Shown here: positions 1-11,430 of the stretch, piece after piece | Numbering within the stretch: the first letter of the stretch is position 1 | Layout: each line of letters begins with the position of its first letter | Source: Erythrophleum ivorense | Lineage: Eukaryota > Streptophyta > Magnoliopsida > Fabales > Fabaceae | Direction: 5' to 3' | DNA length: 64,000 bases | Assembly (NCBI GenBank): GCA_026724425.1 | Contig: JAIUCV010000023.1 | Coordinates: forward strand, 3,038,001-3,102,000 | The notes under the pieces: model-generated | Told to the model about the DNA's origin: nothing | What the model saw: only the letters and a program-made list of their open reading frames with translations | Databases searched by the model: none | Made by a program: the position numbers and the translations under genes

Positions 1-2170
1 AATATGTGCAAGCAAGCCTTAAAAATGTATACATGAATAAAATGGAAGTCATGAACATTCAAGGAGCAAGTTTGGCATGTGAACAAGTCATACAAGTCAT
101 TCAAGAGCTCACCAAGTGTTTGGATTGGCCTCACACTTTTCCTTATGGATTTTGGACTTGCCTCACCTATTCTTTAAGAGCTTTGGATTCAACCATACTC
201 TTGGGAGCCCACTTTACTTTTGGGAGACTCTTTGCTATGTCTCAACCAATCTCAAGGATTCTTGGCTCATCCTCACCATAGTTAAAAGTTATTGGCCTCT
301 CCACACTCAAGCAAACTCAAACAAGCATCATACATTCATTTGAAACATATTATGTCATCATGAATCATGGTATATAAAATCATGCTAGCATACTTTTCAT
401 GGCTTGAAAATACATATACACACATTCTAAGACAAACTAAACACACATCCATGCATGAGAGAACGTGGAGAGAGCTACCTTGCACACAATCACACACTTT
501 TTCCTTGGATTTCAACCACACACCCACAAACTTGTGGAGATGGTTTCTCTTGGCCTAGATACAATTTATGGAAGCTAATTAGGTTCATGAAACAATCTCT
601 AAGGCCATACAACTTGCTTAGATACTAGATTGCTCTATAAGTTCCATTATGGTTCATAAATCACCTAATGAAACAACACCCCTCAAATAATTTCTAGGCT
701 TCATTCTTTCCTTTCAAATATAATTCTTGACTCCTTTTAAGCCTCTTGGAGTCATCACACAATTAAAACAAATGGCCTATCATCATGTTGCTTCTTTAGG
801 TCATAATATGGAACCTAAGGTACCAAATCACTCTCTATGAGTTCTAAATTTTTCCAAGGCCTCCCCTCATTTTCATTCATCAAATATGACTCAAGAATGG
901 CCTTAGAAAAATTTAAAACTCCCTCTAGCTATATGAACTCTCTTTGGCGGAGCCTATGCATGGTTTAGGGCTCTTTGGAGTGTGCTTTGTTTTCTCAAGG
1001 GGAGAAGCATATGGGGAGACTTCTAGGGATCTTAGGAGCTCATTTAAACTCTTATTTAGGCCTAGGAATTATTATACAAACTCAGATTTTGGAAGGTGCA
1101 CTTGAAACCTTAAGTTTTGCATCTTGAATTCTAATGGCTAGTTTATTGTTTTCTTTGCATATTCTTGTTCTCCTCCCTCAAATACCTAAGATTCACCCTT
1201 GGTTTGGTTCAAAACTTAACTCCCTAAGGCTGCCCTTACCTAGGTCAAAATACCCATGAGAGAAAGGAGGAAGAAGATCAAGTGGAAGAATTGCATGATA
1301 CCTTGTTTTCCTTAATTTTCTTGCTTGTTGTTTGCTTTCCTTGGCTTCCTCCCTTGAATTTCAAACTTTCCCTTTTGTTCTTCCTTCAAAATAGCCCTCA
1401 AAACTTCAGAGAATTCATGAAGAAGAAGAGGGAAAAAGAGGAGAAGAGATTGGCTAAGAGAAAGCATGAAAAATAAGCAAATTTCCATACCTTAAGCTTG
1501 GATTTTCTCTTCCTTCTCTCCTTCCCTTGGTGCGCTCAAACCCTAGCTCTCACTTCTGAAATTATGCAGAAAATTCTGATTCCAAATGAGGGAGAAAGTG
1601 GGGCACCACCTATATATAGGGGAAGGTGAATGGCTTTTTCAAAAATTTCAATTTTGCCCTTCATACTTTGTATTTTTGTTTCTCCTTCGTTTTAGCTCTC
1701 CTTTTTTAGAACCGTCTTTTCTATTATAAAATTTAGGTTTCCAATTAAGTAAAATGCCTTTAGAATCACTCAATTCAGAGCTAAAACCTTCTCAAACGAA
1801 CCCATTAAAGTTTGGGCACACTGACATTAGAAAACGTCCACCGGAGGGGATTTAACTGTCCTGGGCTTCCTATAGTTTTTCAAGGCCTCTGAGAACCCTG
1901 GAGATCCTAAAACTTTCATTTAAAAAGCCCTCTTGTGTGAATTCCAAAATTTGTTCAAAATTACAAAATTGCCATTATGTTTCATAGATTTTTTGTCAAA
2001 ATTTGTTTCTTCATTCTAGCTCCATTTGTCCTTTTGTCTGAGGCTAGAATTCTCATTTTTAGGAGTTTAGAATGTTGTTCAATTTTTTTGGGACCTTAAC
2101 TACTTCATTTCAGGGGATTTACTTTGAAAATGCATCTATTTTTGTCATTTAACAAAAACCAGAGATTACA
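1..2170 (-). mobile_element. L0: L-family (LARD-like) LTR, truncated by window edge
   Basis: Read on the minus strand, this is the 5' part of the long LTR seen many times in the window. The LTR start is at 2170 (TGTAATCTC...). The block with AAGTCCCC / AGTTAAGGTCCCAAAA lies at about 2080-2120, a TATA box at 1611-1619, and the degenerate ~31-bp repeat zone (CTCACC..GGATTCTTGG) at about 120-320. The LTR end and the other insertion boundary lie left of the window. It interrupts the gag of Athila A1, and 2171-2175 (taaga) would be one copy of the target duplication. Short reading frames here recur as shadows in every LTR copy and are not genes. Confidence 0.85.
1611..1619 (-). promoter_or_regulatory. 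TATA box of L0 LTR
   Basis: TATATATA-type box about 550 bases inside the LTR start on the minus strand, at the same place as in the plus-strand copies. It is followed downstream by the conserved GGCAC-type purine/pyrimidine leader. Inferred Pol II start of the retrotransposon transcript. Confidence 0.5.
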
Positions 2171-3340
2171 TAAGATGGCTCAAAATGCTCTGCAATTTGG
2201 TTTTAGATTAATGCAGATGGCAAGAGGAGTAAATGAGTTGGGTACTCCACAGTATGATACTGAAGTTAAGAGTCAGTTGAATGAGCTAACCACTATGGTT
2301 CGTCAGCTTACTTTAGCTCAGAAGCAACCACAGTCATCTTCTACTCCATCTTAAACTTTTACACCACAGGCCTATCCTACTCAGACACATTCCTATCGAC
2401 AATGTTATGCACCTGGGTAGACATCTACCTTTACTACCTTAGTAGGACTCTTGTGTGATATATGTTGTTTGGCCACACATGCTACCAATCAGTGCCCTAT
2501 GTTAGAGGATAGGTTAGAGACTTGTGCTAGGATGTTTCAAGTTAGGCCAATGCAACAAGGGCAACAAAAATATGATCCCTATTCTAATACATACAATCTA
2601 AGATGGAAGGATTACCCCAACTTAAGATATGAGGGAGGGCAACAGCAAAATAGATACAATGTTGCAGGACCTAGTGCACAGTTCTCCCAACCTATTAGGC
2701 AATCAGTTCCTATTCAAGAGGAACCCAGAAAAGATAATAGCATGGAGCTATTAATGAAGCAACTCATGGAAAAGATGGAACAGAGTGACGCTAAACACAT
2801 ATAAGAAATGGCTAACATGGAAAATAGAATGAAAACTTAAAATAGGCATGTAGAGAATATGATTAGTCAATTGGCTAACTCTCTCAATGAGGTAAAAAGC
2901 TAAGGATCAAGCTAATTACCATCGCAAACAGTTGTTAATCTAAGGAATAGTAGCAATGTTAGTGCCATCACTCTTAGGAGTGGAAAGGAGGTTTAGGGAT
3001 CCTCAGATACCATTACCATGGATAAGCAGGTGTCATGAAAAATACACATCGCACTAGATGAGCCTAATAAAGAAGAAGAGCCAAAGAAGATCTTACCTTT
3101 CCCACATAGACCTACCTTGGGAAAGAGGTAAACTGAAGCAGAAATTGAGAAAGAAATTCTTGAGACTTTTAAGAAGGTTGAGTCAATATACCTTTATTGG
3201 ATGCAATCAAGACCATCCCCAAATATGCCAAGTTTCTCAAGGAAATATTTACCAACAAGAGGCGGCTAAGAGGGAATGAAAAAGTCAATTTTGGCAAGAA
3301 TGTTTCAGCACTCATACAGTTAACAATGCCCACTAAGTGT
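2171..3340 (+). pseudogene. gag: Athila A1 gag remnant (C-terminal half)
   Basis: Gag forms the particle that packages retrotransposon RNA. One frame runs from 2171 to about 3130 with internal stops (2352, about 2418, about 2802, about 2837). It carries a cysteine cluster CDICCLATHATNQC near 2451-2500, which resembles a decayed CCHC knuckle, then a Gln-rich segment with NLRWKDYPNLRY. Next is NVSAITLRSGKE at 2955-2990, a signature of Athila Gag C-termini. A frame change follows, and the conserved linker PLLDAIKTIPKYAKFLKEI is read in another frame up to about 3300. The first codons of the open frame starting at 2124 come from the inserted L0 LTR, so that start is artificial. Confidence 0.85.
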
Positions 3341-3856
3341 TAAGATCCGGGCACTTTTACAATCCCATGTACTATTGGGAATTTTGAGTTTTCTGATACT
3401 TTGATTGATCTTAGTACTGTTATAAATGTTATGCCTAAATCAGTGTATTTATCTTTGCAGATTGGAGAGCTGAAACCTATCGGAGTGGTTGTGCAGTTGG
3501 CAAATAGGAGCATCACTTATCCTTCAAGAGTGTTGGAGGATATTTTGGTTAAGGTAAAGGATTTGATTTTTTCAGCTGATTGTTCTATCCTTAACATGGA
3601 AGATGATAGATATAGATCTAGTGGACATGCTCCACTCATTCTAGGTAGACCTTTCTTAAAAATTGCAGAAACAATTATAAATGTGTATGAGGGTACTCTT
3701 CAAATGGAATTTGCTGGCAATGTGATACAATTTAATATATTTGATGCCATGAAACACCCCTATGATGATAACTCTATTTTTAGTATTAGCCTGATTGATA
3801 TGCTAGTTGATAATGCCAGTGCTGATTTTAGGGATAGTTTGTTGACTGATTCCTAG
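3341..3856 (+). pseudogene. PR: Athila A1 aspartic protease domain
   Basis: Retropepsin-type domain that would cut the Gag-Pol polyprotein. The frame reads DPGTFTIPCTIGNFEF, then the active-site region at 3401-3430 as IDLSTVINVMPKSVY. Family members have DLGAS followed by INVMP; here the catalytic Asp codon (3407-3409) is kept but the next residues are Ser-Thr rather than Gly-Ala. The domain continues with LKPIGVVVQLANRS and LILGRPFLKIAET, typical of Athila proteases, and stops at 3856. The open frame could only begin at a TTG (3401), because a stop (TAA, about 3350) cuts it off from the upstream linker. Non-functional. Confidence 0.85.
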
Positions 3857-4299
3857 GATATTGCTGATCTTGATGATTCTTTGAGATATAATTGTGATGA
3901 CTCTCATTCTTGTACTATATGTAGGGAAATTAATGAATTTTTGAGCTTGTATGATGATATTAACTCTAAGAAATCTATCACTGATCAGATTGATTCTATT
4001 TTATCTAAAACCTCTGTTAATTTTACTGGTCTTGTTGATCTTTCTGGTACTGATGATTCTTTGTATGTTGATATGGATAGTTTAAGGAATCATGATGCTG
4101 ATATTCACTTGATTGCTGATTCTTTTGATTCTTCCTATACTACTAATGTTCCCAAAGATGGGAAAGTTATTTCTTTTGTCTGTGAGTTGTTTGAATAGGT
4201 ATTTGGCATGGAAGAGATTGAAATCAAATAACTCATACCTTCGGTTGAGTAAGCTCCTACCTTAGAGCTCAAATCGCTATCAGACAATCTCAAATATAC
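3857..4299 (+). pseudogene. Athila A1 acidic linker between protease and RT
   Basis: This stretch is in the same frame as the protease after one stop. It is rich in Asp and Ser (repeats such as DDSL, DSFDSS, DADIH) with one Cys pair (CTICREI). It occupies the variable spacer that Athila polyproteins carry between protease and reverse transcriptase. No catalytic motif is visible. The frame ends at 4198, followed by about 100 bases of decayed coding sequence before the RT region resumes. Confidence 0.6.
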
Positions 4300-5320
4300 T
4301 TATTTGGAGAAAGATAAGAAGCTCCCGGCGATTGTAGCCAGTGACATTATCCCAAAGGAGGAAGAGAAGCTTCTAGAGGTCTTGAGGAGGAGAAGACAAG
4401 CAATATGTTGGACCTTGGCTAACATATCTGGCATTAGCCCTAATACATGCATGCACAGAATTTTGTTAGAGGATGGGGCAAAGCTAGTAAGGCAACCTTA
4501 AAGGCGACTGAACCCACTTATTCTATATGTGCTTAAAAAGGAAGTTTCTAAACTTTTATCTGCTGATATTATATATCATATTTTTGATAGTCAGTGGGTT
4601 AGTCCTGTGCAGGTGGTTCCAAAGAAATCAGGGATCACAGTCGTCCGAAATGAGAATAATGAATTGGTGCCCACCCATGTCCAGAACAGTTGGAGGGTTT
4701 GTAATGACTATAGGAGGCTTAATTTAGTCACTTGAAAGGATCATTACCCCCTCCCTTTTATTGATCAGATGCTTGAGCGTTTAGCTAGAAAATCGCATTA
4801 TTATTATTTGGATGGATTTTTAGGGTATTTCCAGATATGTATAGCCCCAGAGGATCAAGAGAAGACAACGTTCATATGCCCATTTGCCTACAGACGAAGG
4901 CCTTTTGGTCTTTGCAATGCCCCTAGAACTTTCCAGCGGTGCATGGTTTCTATTTTTAGTAATTTACTGGAACACTGTATAGAAATTTTTATGGATGATT
5001 TTACTGTATATGGGAACTCTTTTGATGATTTCCTGTGTAATCTAGATAAAGTCCTAGCAAGATGCATAGAGAAGAACCTTGTACTTAATTTTGAAAAGTG
5101 TCATTTTATAGTTCAAAAAGGCATTGTATTAGGTCATATTATATCTAAACAGGGCATAAAGGTTGATTAAGCTAAGATAGATGTTATCACTTCTCTACCA
5201 TACCCGACATGTGTTCAAGATGTTTGGTCTTTTTTAGGTCATGCAGGTTTCTATAAAAGATTCATTCAGGATTTTAGTAAAATTGCTTTGCAATTGTCTA
5301 AGCTGTTACAAAAAGATGTT
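4300..5320 (+). pseudogene. RT: Athila A1 reverse transcriptase domain
   Basis: RNA-directed DNA polymerase of the element. In one frame with scattered stops it shows the RT entry segment (LPAIVASDIIPKEEEKLLEV), the HRI block near 4455 (SPNTCMHRILLEDG), SPVQVVPKKSGITVV, and WRVCNDYRRLNLVT before a TGA at about 4733 where relatives have Arg (CGA to TGA). It continues through FICPFAYRRRPFGLCNAP and the catalytic box FMDD at 4988-4999, which is intact. A stop at about 5168 precedes AKIDVITSLPYP and SFLGHAGFYKRFIQDFSKIA. A frameshift near 5325 separates it from RNase H. Catalytic Asp residues are present, but the chain cannot be made. Confidence 0.92.
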
Positions 5321-5800
5321 GATTTCCCATTTTGATGATGCATGTAAAATAGCTTTTGATGATCTTAAGAAAAGATTAACTTCCTCACCCATTATTCAAC
5401 CCCCTGATTGGAACTTCCCATTTGATCTTCTATGTGATGCATCTAATTTTGCTATTGGTGCAGTTTTAAGCCATAGAGTGAATAAGAGGTCCCATGTGAT
5501 TGCTTATGCATCCAAGACTCTGGATGGGGCCCAAGCAAATTATACAACGACAGAAAGAGTTTCTTGCTATTGTTTTTACTTTGGATAAATTTAGATCTTA
5601 TTTGCTTGATACTAAAGTCATTGTTTTTACTAATCATGTAGCCTTGAAGTACTTGCTGAAGAAGCTTGATGCAAAGCCAAGATTGATCATATGGATGCTT
5701 CTACTTCAAGAATTTGATATTGACATCTAGGATAAAAAGGGGGCTAAAAACTTGGTAGTAGACCACTTGAGCAGAATTGAAGCTCCAAAGGTAAATTACT
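5321..5800 (+). pseudogene. RNaseH: Athila A1 RNase H domain
   Basis: Degrades the RNA strand of the hybrid during reverse transcription. The first part reads FDLLCDASNFAIGAVL, with the first catalytic Asp, then AYASKTLDGAQANYTTTE. A one-base frame change near 5545 leads to KEFLAIVFTLDKFRSYLL. The next catalytic Asp is lost: relatives read TDH, here the codon at 5632-5634 is AAT (TNH), a G-to-A change. DAKPRLIIWMLLLQEFDIDI follows, a stop at about 5728, then the final VVDHLSR motif with its Asp. Non-functional by frameshift, stop and active-site change. Confidence 0.88.
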
Positions 5801-7146
5801 TACCTATTGATGATGATTTCCCTTATGAGCATTTGTGTACTGTGCATAGTTTCTATCCTTGGTATGTTGACTTAGTGAATTATCTAGCTACTTCTAAATT
5901 ACTTGTTGATTTGAATAAACATCAGTTGAATAAGTTTAGGAGTGAAGCTAGGTATTATATTTGGGATGATCCATCTCTGTGGAGACTATGCAGTGACCAA
6001 GTGATTAGACGTTGTGTACCTGATATGGGATTTGATTCTGTTTTAAAATTTTATCATACACTTGCATGCAGAGGTCATTTTAGTCCAAAAACGCATAGCT
6101 AGAAAGGTTCTAGATAGTGGATTGTATTAGCCTTCTTTGTTTTGTGATGCCTTTGATTTTTGTAAAAGATGTGTCAAATGTCAATAAACAGGTAGCATAT
6201 CTGGGAGAAATGAAATGCCACATCATCTTATTTTGTTTTGTGAAATCTTTGATGTGTGGGGCATTGATTTTATGGGACCTTTTCCTACTTCTTTTAGCTT
6301 TGCTTACATTTTATTAGCTGTTGATTATGTTTCGAAGTGGGTGGAAGCAAAACCCACTAGGACTGATGATTCTTCTGTGGTTGTAGAGTTTTTCGCTCTC
6401 ACATTTTCTACAGGTTTGGTATTCCCAGAGCCATTATCAGTGGCCAGGGCACTCATTTTTGCAACCGAAGTATGCATAGCTTGCTTAGCAAGTATGGTGT
6501 TGTGCACAAAGTAGCTACTCCGTACCACCCTTAAACAAATGGCTAGGCAAAGATTTCTAACTGGGAAGTGAAACAAATTTTGGAGAAAATGGTACAGTCA
6601 AATAGGAAAGATTGGAGTCAGAGGCTAGATAATGCACTTTGGGCCTATAAGACTACCTATAAGACTCCTATTGGCATGTCACCCTATTGGTTGGTATTTG
6701 GAAAAGCTTGTCACTTACCAGTAGAAGTGTAGCACAAGGCTTACTAGGCTGTGAAGAAATGCAATTTGGATTTGACTAGAGCTGGATCTCACAGAAAATT
6801 CTAACTCCAAGAGCTTGAAGAGATCATATTGGAAGCCTATGACAATGCAAGGATCTATAAAGAAAAGACAAAGGTGTTCCATGACAAGAGGATTGCAAGA
6901 AAGGAGTCTATTGTTGGCCAAAAACTTCTACTTTATAAATCCCGCTTGAAGCTTATGCCAAGTAAACTCCATTCTAAATGGGAAAGTCCATACATAGTTT
7001 CTAATGTTTTCCCTTTTAGTGCAGTTAAGCTTCTGGATGAGCAGATGGGAGCTAAATTCAAAGTTAATGGACATCGACTCAAGCACTTTCATGAAGGTGT
7101 TCTAAGGGATGTCAAGGAAGAGCTCCAACTTTATGACCCACCCTGA
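5801..7146 (+). pseudogene. INT: Athila A1 integrase
   Basis: Inserts the cDNA into the genome. The HHCC zinc module is split: HTLACRGH lies near 6058-6080 and FCKRCVKCQ near 6157-6184, in different frames. In the DDE core the first Asp is kept (GIDFMG, codon 6266-6268). The second is Gly (ISGQG, codon 6442-6444 GGC where ISDxG is expected), and the Glu is Lys (codon 6550-6552 AAG in AKISNWEV, expected AEVSN). Stops at 6532 and 6544 replace Gln codons. The C-terminal part is well kept (RIYKEKTKVFHDKRIARKE, KLMPSKLHSKW, KFKVNGHRLKHFHEG). No chromodomain is present, as expected for Athila. Ends at TGA, 7144-7146. Confidence 0.9.
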
Positions 7147-8575
7147 TCTCTGATTGTACTCTTTCCCTTTCCCCTTTTATATTGTGTTATCTTTATCTGT
7201 TTACTGGATTGTGTGCTGGCATTGAGGACAATGCGATGTTTAAGTGTGGGGGGGGGATACAAATAAAATTTTTATTTTTGTTTTGTTTTAGTTAGTAAAT
7301 TTTTATAGTTTCTAGGTTTTTAGTCTTTTGTTTTACTTTTGGAGTGTTGAAGTTTCCAATTTTTGAAAAAAAAAAGAGAAAAAGAAAAAACAACTGTGCT
7401 TTTGTGGAAGTTGTTGGTATTAAAGGGTTCATAGCATTGATATAGGGAATTGACCTTATGTTGAGAATGCAAGTTAAGTGGCAATTAGCTTTGCTTTAAT
7501 GAAATTTCATGATGGTCAATTTACCTTGTGAGATTTTTGAACCATTTGCTTATTCATTTCTAGTGTGTATCCCCTATCTTGCATTTACTCTAGAACTTGG
7601 CTTGAATCTTATTCAAGGCCACATTTATTCATTTGCCATGCATGAAAAGGATTAAGGCATTCATTATTGTTTTATTTTAGCTAGAGCCAAAAAGCTATCC
7701 TTCATGTGTCTAATCCATTTGCTTTACCCCTTTTTAGCCACATATGTTTCCTTTTTAGCCTTTTAGCCATGAAAAACCAAACAAATGTTCTTCCTACCTT
7801 GATTAGGATGCTTTTGATTATTAAGGGCAATGTATCTTGTTAAGGTGGGTGGAGGTGCATTTTTCACATCATTTATAGGCTGTTTGTTTGTTCCTCTTTG
7901 GAAATATTCTAAGAAAAAAAAGAGAGAAAAAATAATAATAAAATGAAAAAAAAAGCAAAGCAAAAGAAAAGCATTTGAAATATATAAAAAAAAGAAGGAA
8001 AAGGAAAACAAGTTGTCCTTTTAGTGCATATATTTGTTTATGGTAATTAGGGCCTTGAAATGCACTTGTATTCCATCCTTATTCTTAGTTTAATGCTCTT
8101 GATGATTTTTAGCATCCACTTTGCTTTTTGAATTTCCTTCATTCTTTTGTTTACCACTTGTCTCATAACTTAGCCTACATCACAACCATAATAAAGACCT
8201 TTTGATTCATTCATTGGCATTTGATTTTGGTGGTGGAGATGTAGATAATTGTCAAGCTTATAGTAGTAAGGTTGGGTAGGATGGAATTTGAGAGTAAGCA
8301 CTTCATCCTAAACACTAAAGAGTAGAGTGATAAACACTAATCCAAGTGAGGGACTTTCATTACATTTCATTTTTTGTTAAGTGTATTGCCATGGTACTTG
8401 TTGCATTGATATACGTGATATGACTTAGAGAATTAAGTTATTAATTTGCTTTGAGCTTCCTTGTGCTAAGTGACCTACACAATTCCATTTTTCTTGATTT
8501 TCTTTCCATTATCTCTTTCTTAGAGTTTTAGTCTTCTTTTGCCCAAGAGTGCAAAGGTTTAAGTGTGGGAGAATT
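7147..8575 (+). other. Athila A1 non-coding tail with two polypurine-type motifs
   Basis: 1.4 kb without a credible reading frame. It begins with a pyrimidine-rich stretch, then ATTGAGGACAATGCG and TTTAAGTGTGGGGGGGGG at 7221-7257. It continues with A-rich patches (7363-7390, 7911-8008) and ends in TTTAAGTGTGGGAGAATT at 8558-8575, directly against the LTR. No env-like protein is recognisable. The first G-run motif also occurs in A2. Confidence 0.7.
8558..8575 (+). other. Athila A1 polypurine tract
   Basis: AAGTGTGGGAGAATT immediately upstream of the 3' LTR start TGATAAGCATG. This is the expected site of plus-strand priming in reverse transcription. Confidence 0.75.
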
Positions 8576-11233
8576 TGATAAGCATGATTTTTATTCATTT
8601 TAATCCTCTTAACTTAGGCATTTTGATGATGGAATATGGTGTTAGAGGTTTAATTAGGTGGAAATTCATTTCATTAGCCATTTATGTATTTTATGAATTA
8701 ATTTGCAAAATTATTGAGTTTTAATTATGAATTTCTTTTAAATAATTTTGTGGATAATTCTACTCAATAATTTTCATTCTTTTGTGCAGACTTTAATGGG
8801 CAATCGAAGCTTGAATGAGAATTTGAATTAAAGAAGAGAAAGGAATGATTAAAAAAGCATGAGATAGCCATGGTTTACACTCAAGAAGGCAACAGACTTG
8901 TGATGAATTGAATAAGGCTGTGAATAGAAGGTGCATGTGAGAGGAGGCTTCCAATGAGAAAAGAGAAGAAGCTTCAAGCATTTCTGGTTTTGACGTGAAA
9001 AAGTGAAGTTTAAATGAAAAAGAAACTTGAGAAGAAGCAAGCTCGAGCTTGGGTGGATGAAGCAATAGAAGATGATGTGGGCTGAAGGAAGAATGGGCAC
9101 ATGGTTTAATAAAAGGCAAGGCTAAAGCTTCTAATCCAGGAGAAGGGTTACTTCTCATACACATAGCCACATCCACCACACTTCATACGTAACACATGCA
9201 CGAGGTCCCACAAGAACCACATGTCCAGTTCATTTGTACGCATGCATGAAGCCACAACCACCCACATACATTAGGTTCATGGTAATGAATAGAAAGAAGA
9301 GCTGCTACACGAGGGATGGCTTGGGTGTTGACGCTGGAAAATAATGCTGAGCAGAACAAAAGAGAAGCAGCGAGTGAACAAAAGCTACAGTCTCGAGTTA
9401 CACATGAGAAGAAGCATGGAGGAGTAAAACGAGTGAGTTGGAGCTAAGTTAAACATGGAGCAAACCTTGAGTCCAGGGAAAAAAGCATGAAGCACTAGTT
9501 CCTCAAGCTGAACATGGCTAAAACAGAGGATGAGAAGCTACGTGGGAGAGTTTCAAATGGAAGAACCACGCAATGGCTAGATGAAGAAGCTACACAAGTG
9601 AAGAAGCTGGAAGATACGGGTTGCAGCCATGGTTTAAGTGAGGAGAAGGAAGCTTAAATGTGGGCAGAACAACAGCTGAAGAAGCTTGTAAGGAAGCCAT
9701 GAGTTTGTACAATATGGGCAGTTCCTATGTAAGCTACACGAGGAATTTGAGCTGATTGAAGCAAGAAACATGCAACTAAGGGTTCCAACAAGGAGTAGCA
9801 TGTGGAAGAGCTTGGGTTAATGTAGAAGAAATGAGATGAATGAGTTAAAGAAGCAAAGTTGGAATGGAAAGAAAGAGTTATGTGCTGACTGGGGCATAAC
9901 GTGAAGAAAAGAATGTGGAAAGGACATGGAAAATATGTGGAAGCAAATGTGAGAAGCTACATGATTAAAATACGTGGAGCTGAGCACATGGAAACCAAAG
10001 GAACATGTCAAAGGAATGAGCAACATCAGAACACGTGAGGTGCAATTAAATTAAAAAATTGAGCCACGTGATTCTTAGTAAGAATTAAGCTACGGGCTGA
10101 TGTGTATTAATGAAACGTGAGCTGGGGGAAAACGCGTACAACGTGAGGAATAATGAGCTAAGGGAAAATAAGGTGAGCTGGAGATTAACACAAGAAATGA
10201 TGCGAGGAATGACGTAAAAACGCTGGAGCTCCAAGAGGTGAAAAAAAGAGGGTCATTCATCGATTTCTCCATGGTTGAAGCTCTCATCATCGATTTTCTT
10301 CCATTTAAATTCTCCGTGGTAGCTTGAATCATCCTTAGTGGCTAGCTGAAGATTGAAGACTCCCAGAACTAGATTTGAGCTCCACATTTTCTCACCAAAT
10401 TGGATAAAAATTCCTTTGCTTACTCTTTTAATTCCAACATTAATTCTTTTATTAATTTAACTAGGTTTAGCTTATTAATTTAGGAATTTAATTGCTGAAA
10501 ATTACTGGATTGAGTTGATTTGTGGATTGAGTATAATTTGATATTTGGAATGTTAATTGTGATCATTACATGTTCATGAAAAGTCCAGATTTATTGGCTG
10601 TGCAATTTACTCTTAATTTCTTCTTAATTATAGGCCAATTAATGCAATAGTTGTTGGATTAAGTGGCTAAAATTTGTGTGCAATTAATTGTTTGAGGAAT
10701 TCATCAATCTAATTGGTCAATTAGCGTTTTAAGTGGATTGTGCAGCAAATTTTATTGATCAATTAGGATTGGTTATAGTGTGTTCTTGTTCTTAATTCAA
10801 TTAATTAATTTTTCAAGGTTTCTTGTGGTTGCAAATTCCTTAAATAATTGATGAATTGAATCTTGGATGGTCATTCAAGAGTTGTTATAGAGAATACACT
10901 AATGAGCAAGAATTTAAATCCAAATTTGGTACACTAAAAAGGGAGCAAGGATAATTGAATTCTAGGGAGTCCATCTAAAGGCTAGCTACCACATTTTCTT
11001 ATTTGTTCACTTCATTTAGTTTTAAGTTTTTGATTCTTGTCATTTAAAAATTAGTTCAATTAAATTTTAGTAATCCAAAACCCCTTAAACAATTTCTATT
11101 TGTAATACTTGGAACACTCTTTCATAAATAAGTTAAGGCACAAACTCCTTGGAAAATGACCTAGGTTGCACCATTACCTGCATGTTTTATCTGTCTACCT
11201 AGTTTTATTTGAGATTATGCAACACAATTGTCA
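8576..11233 (+). mobile_element. A1 3' LTR (Athila, 2658 bp)
   Basis: Starts TGATAAGCATGATTTTTATTC right after the polypurine tract and ends GCAACACAATTGTCA. Its layout matches A2, A3 (reverse) and A4 (reverse): an AT-rich head, a long purine-rich centre (8870-10250) with many GAAGC, GAGCT and ACGTG words, and an AT-rich tail that includes CCTAGGTTGCACCATTA and CCTAGTTTTATTTGAG. The following ACTCC (11234-11238) is the presumed target duplication inside L1. No gene is seen in it. Confidence 0.85.
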
Positions 11234-11430
11234 ACTCCTCAAAGGAGCTGTAATCCCAGTAAGTAATTGAGATGTGAGGCTTATGACAGAAAGAAATGTG
11301 AATTGTAATCATGAGTTGAGCTAGTAGGGAAGAACACAGAGATGAACAATGGACGGTACATGTAAATAAGTAAATAGACAGACAGAAACCTCCGCTGGCT
11401 GTAATGATCAGAAAAGAAAATGAGACTCTA
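11234..11430 (-). pseudogene. Third copy of the L-family antisense frame, cut by A1
   Basis: Read on the minus strand from about 11430 to 11234, an open frame of about 65 codons aligns with the antisense proteins at 39546-39857 and 62282-62590. Shared residues include SFLII, FTCTVHCSSL, MITIHISFCH and TYWDYSSFEE. The start codon position is ATA rather than ATG, and the Athila A1 insertion at 11233 removes the C-terminal third. No function is recognised. Confidence 0.35.

Larger units (their letters stand above)
2171..11233 (+). mobile_element. A1: Athila-lineage Ty3/gypsy retrotransposon, 5' end lost to nesting
   Basis: The gag remnant, protease, RT, RNase H and integrase, a 1.4-kb non-coding tail, a polypurine tract and the 3' LTR follow in Ty3/gypsy order. 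Athila assignment rests on the gag motif NVSAITLRSGKE, the protease context ending LILGRPFLKIAET, the RT block with FGLCNAP and FMDD, and a long non-coding tail with TTTAAGTGTGGGGG. The 5' LTR and early gag lie left of the window, displaced by L0. The 3' LTR ends at TGTCA (11233) and is followed by ACTCC within L-family internal sequence, so A1 inserted into L1. The element is dead: several frameshifts and many stops. Confidence 0.9.

Noticed and set aside
1282..1476. Lys/Glu-rich frame MKKKREKEEKRLAKRKHEK
   Set aside because: Derived from the conserved GA-rich LTR leader; similar runs occur in the other L copies.
8793..9179. 128-codon minus-strand frame in Athila A1 LTR
   Set aside because: Antisense of the purine-rich LTR centre, Ser/His/Phe-rich, and not shared with A2 or A3.
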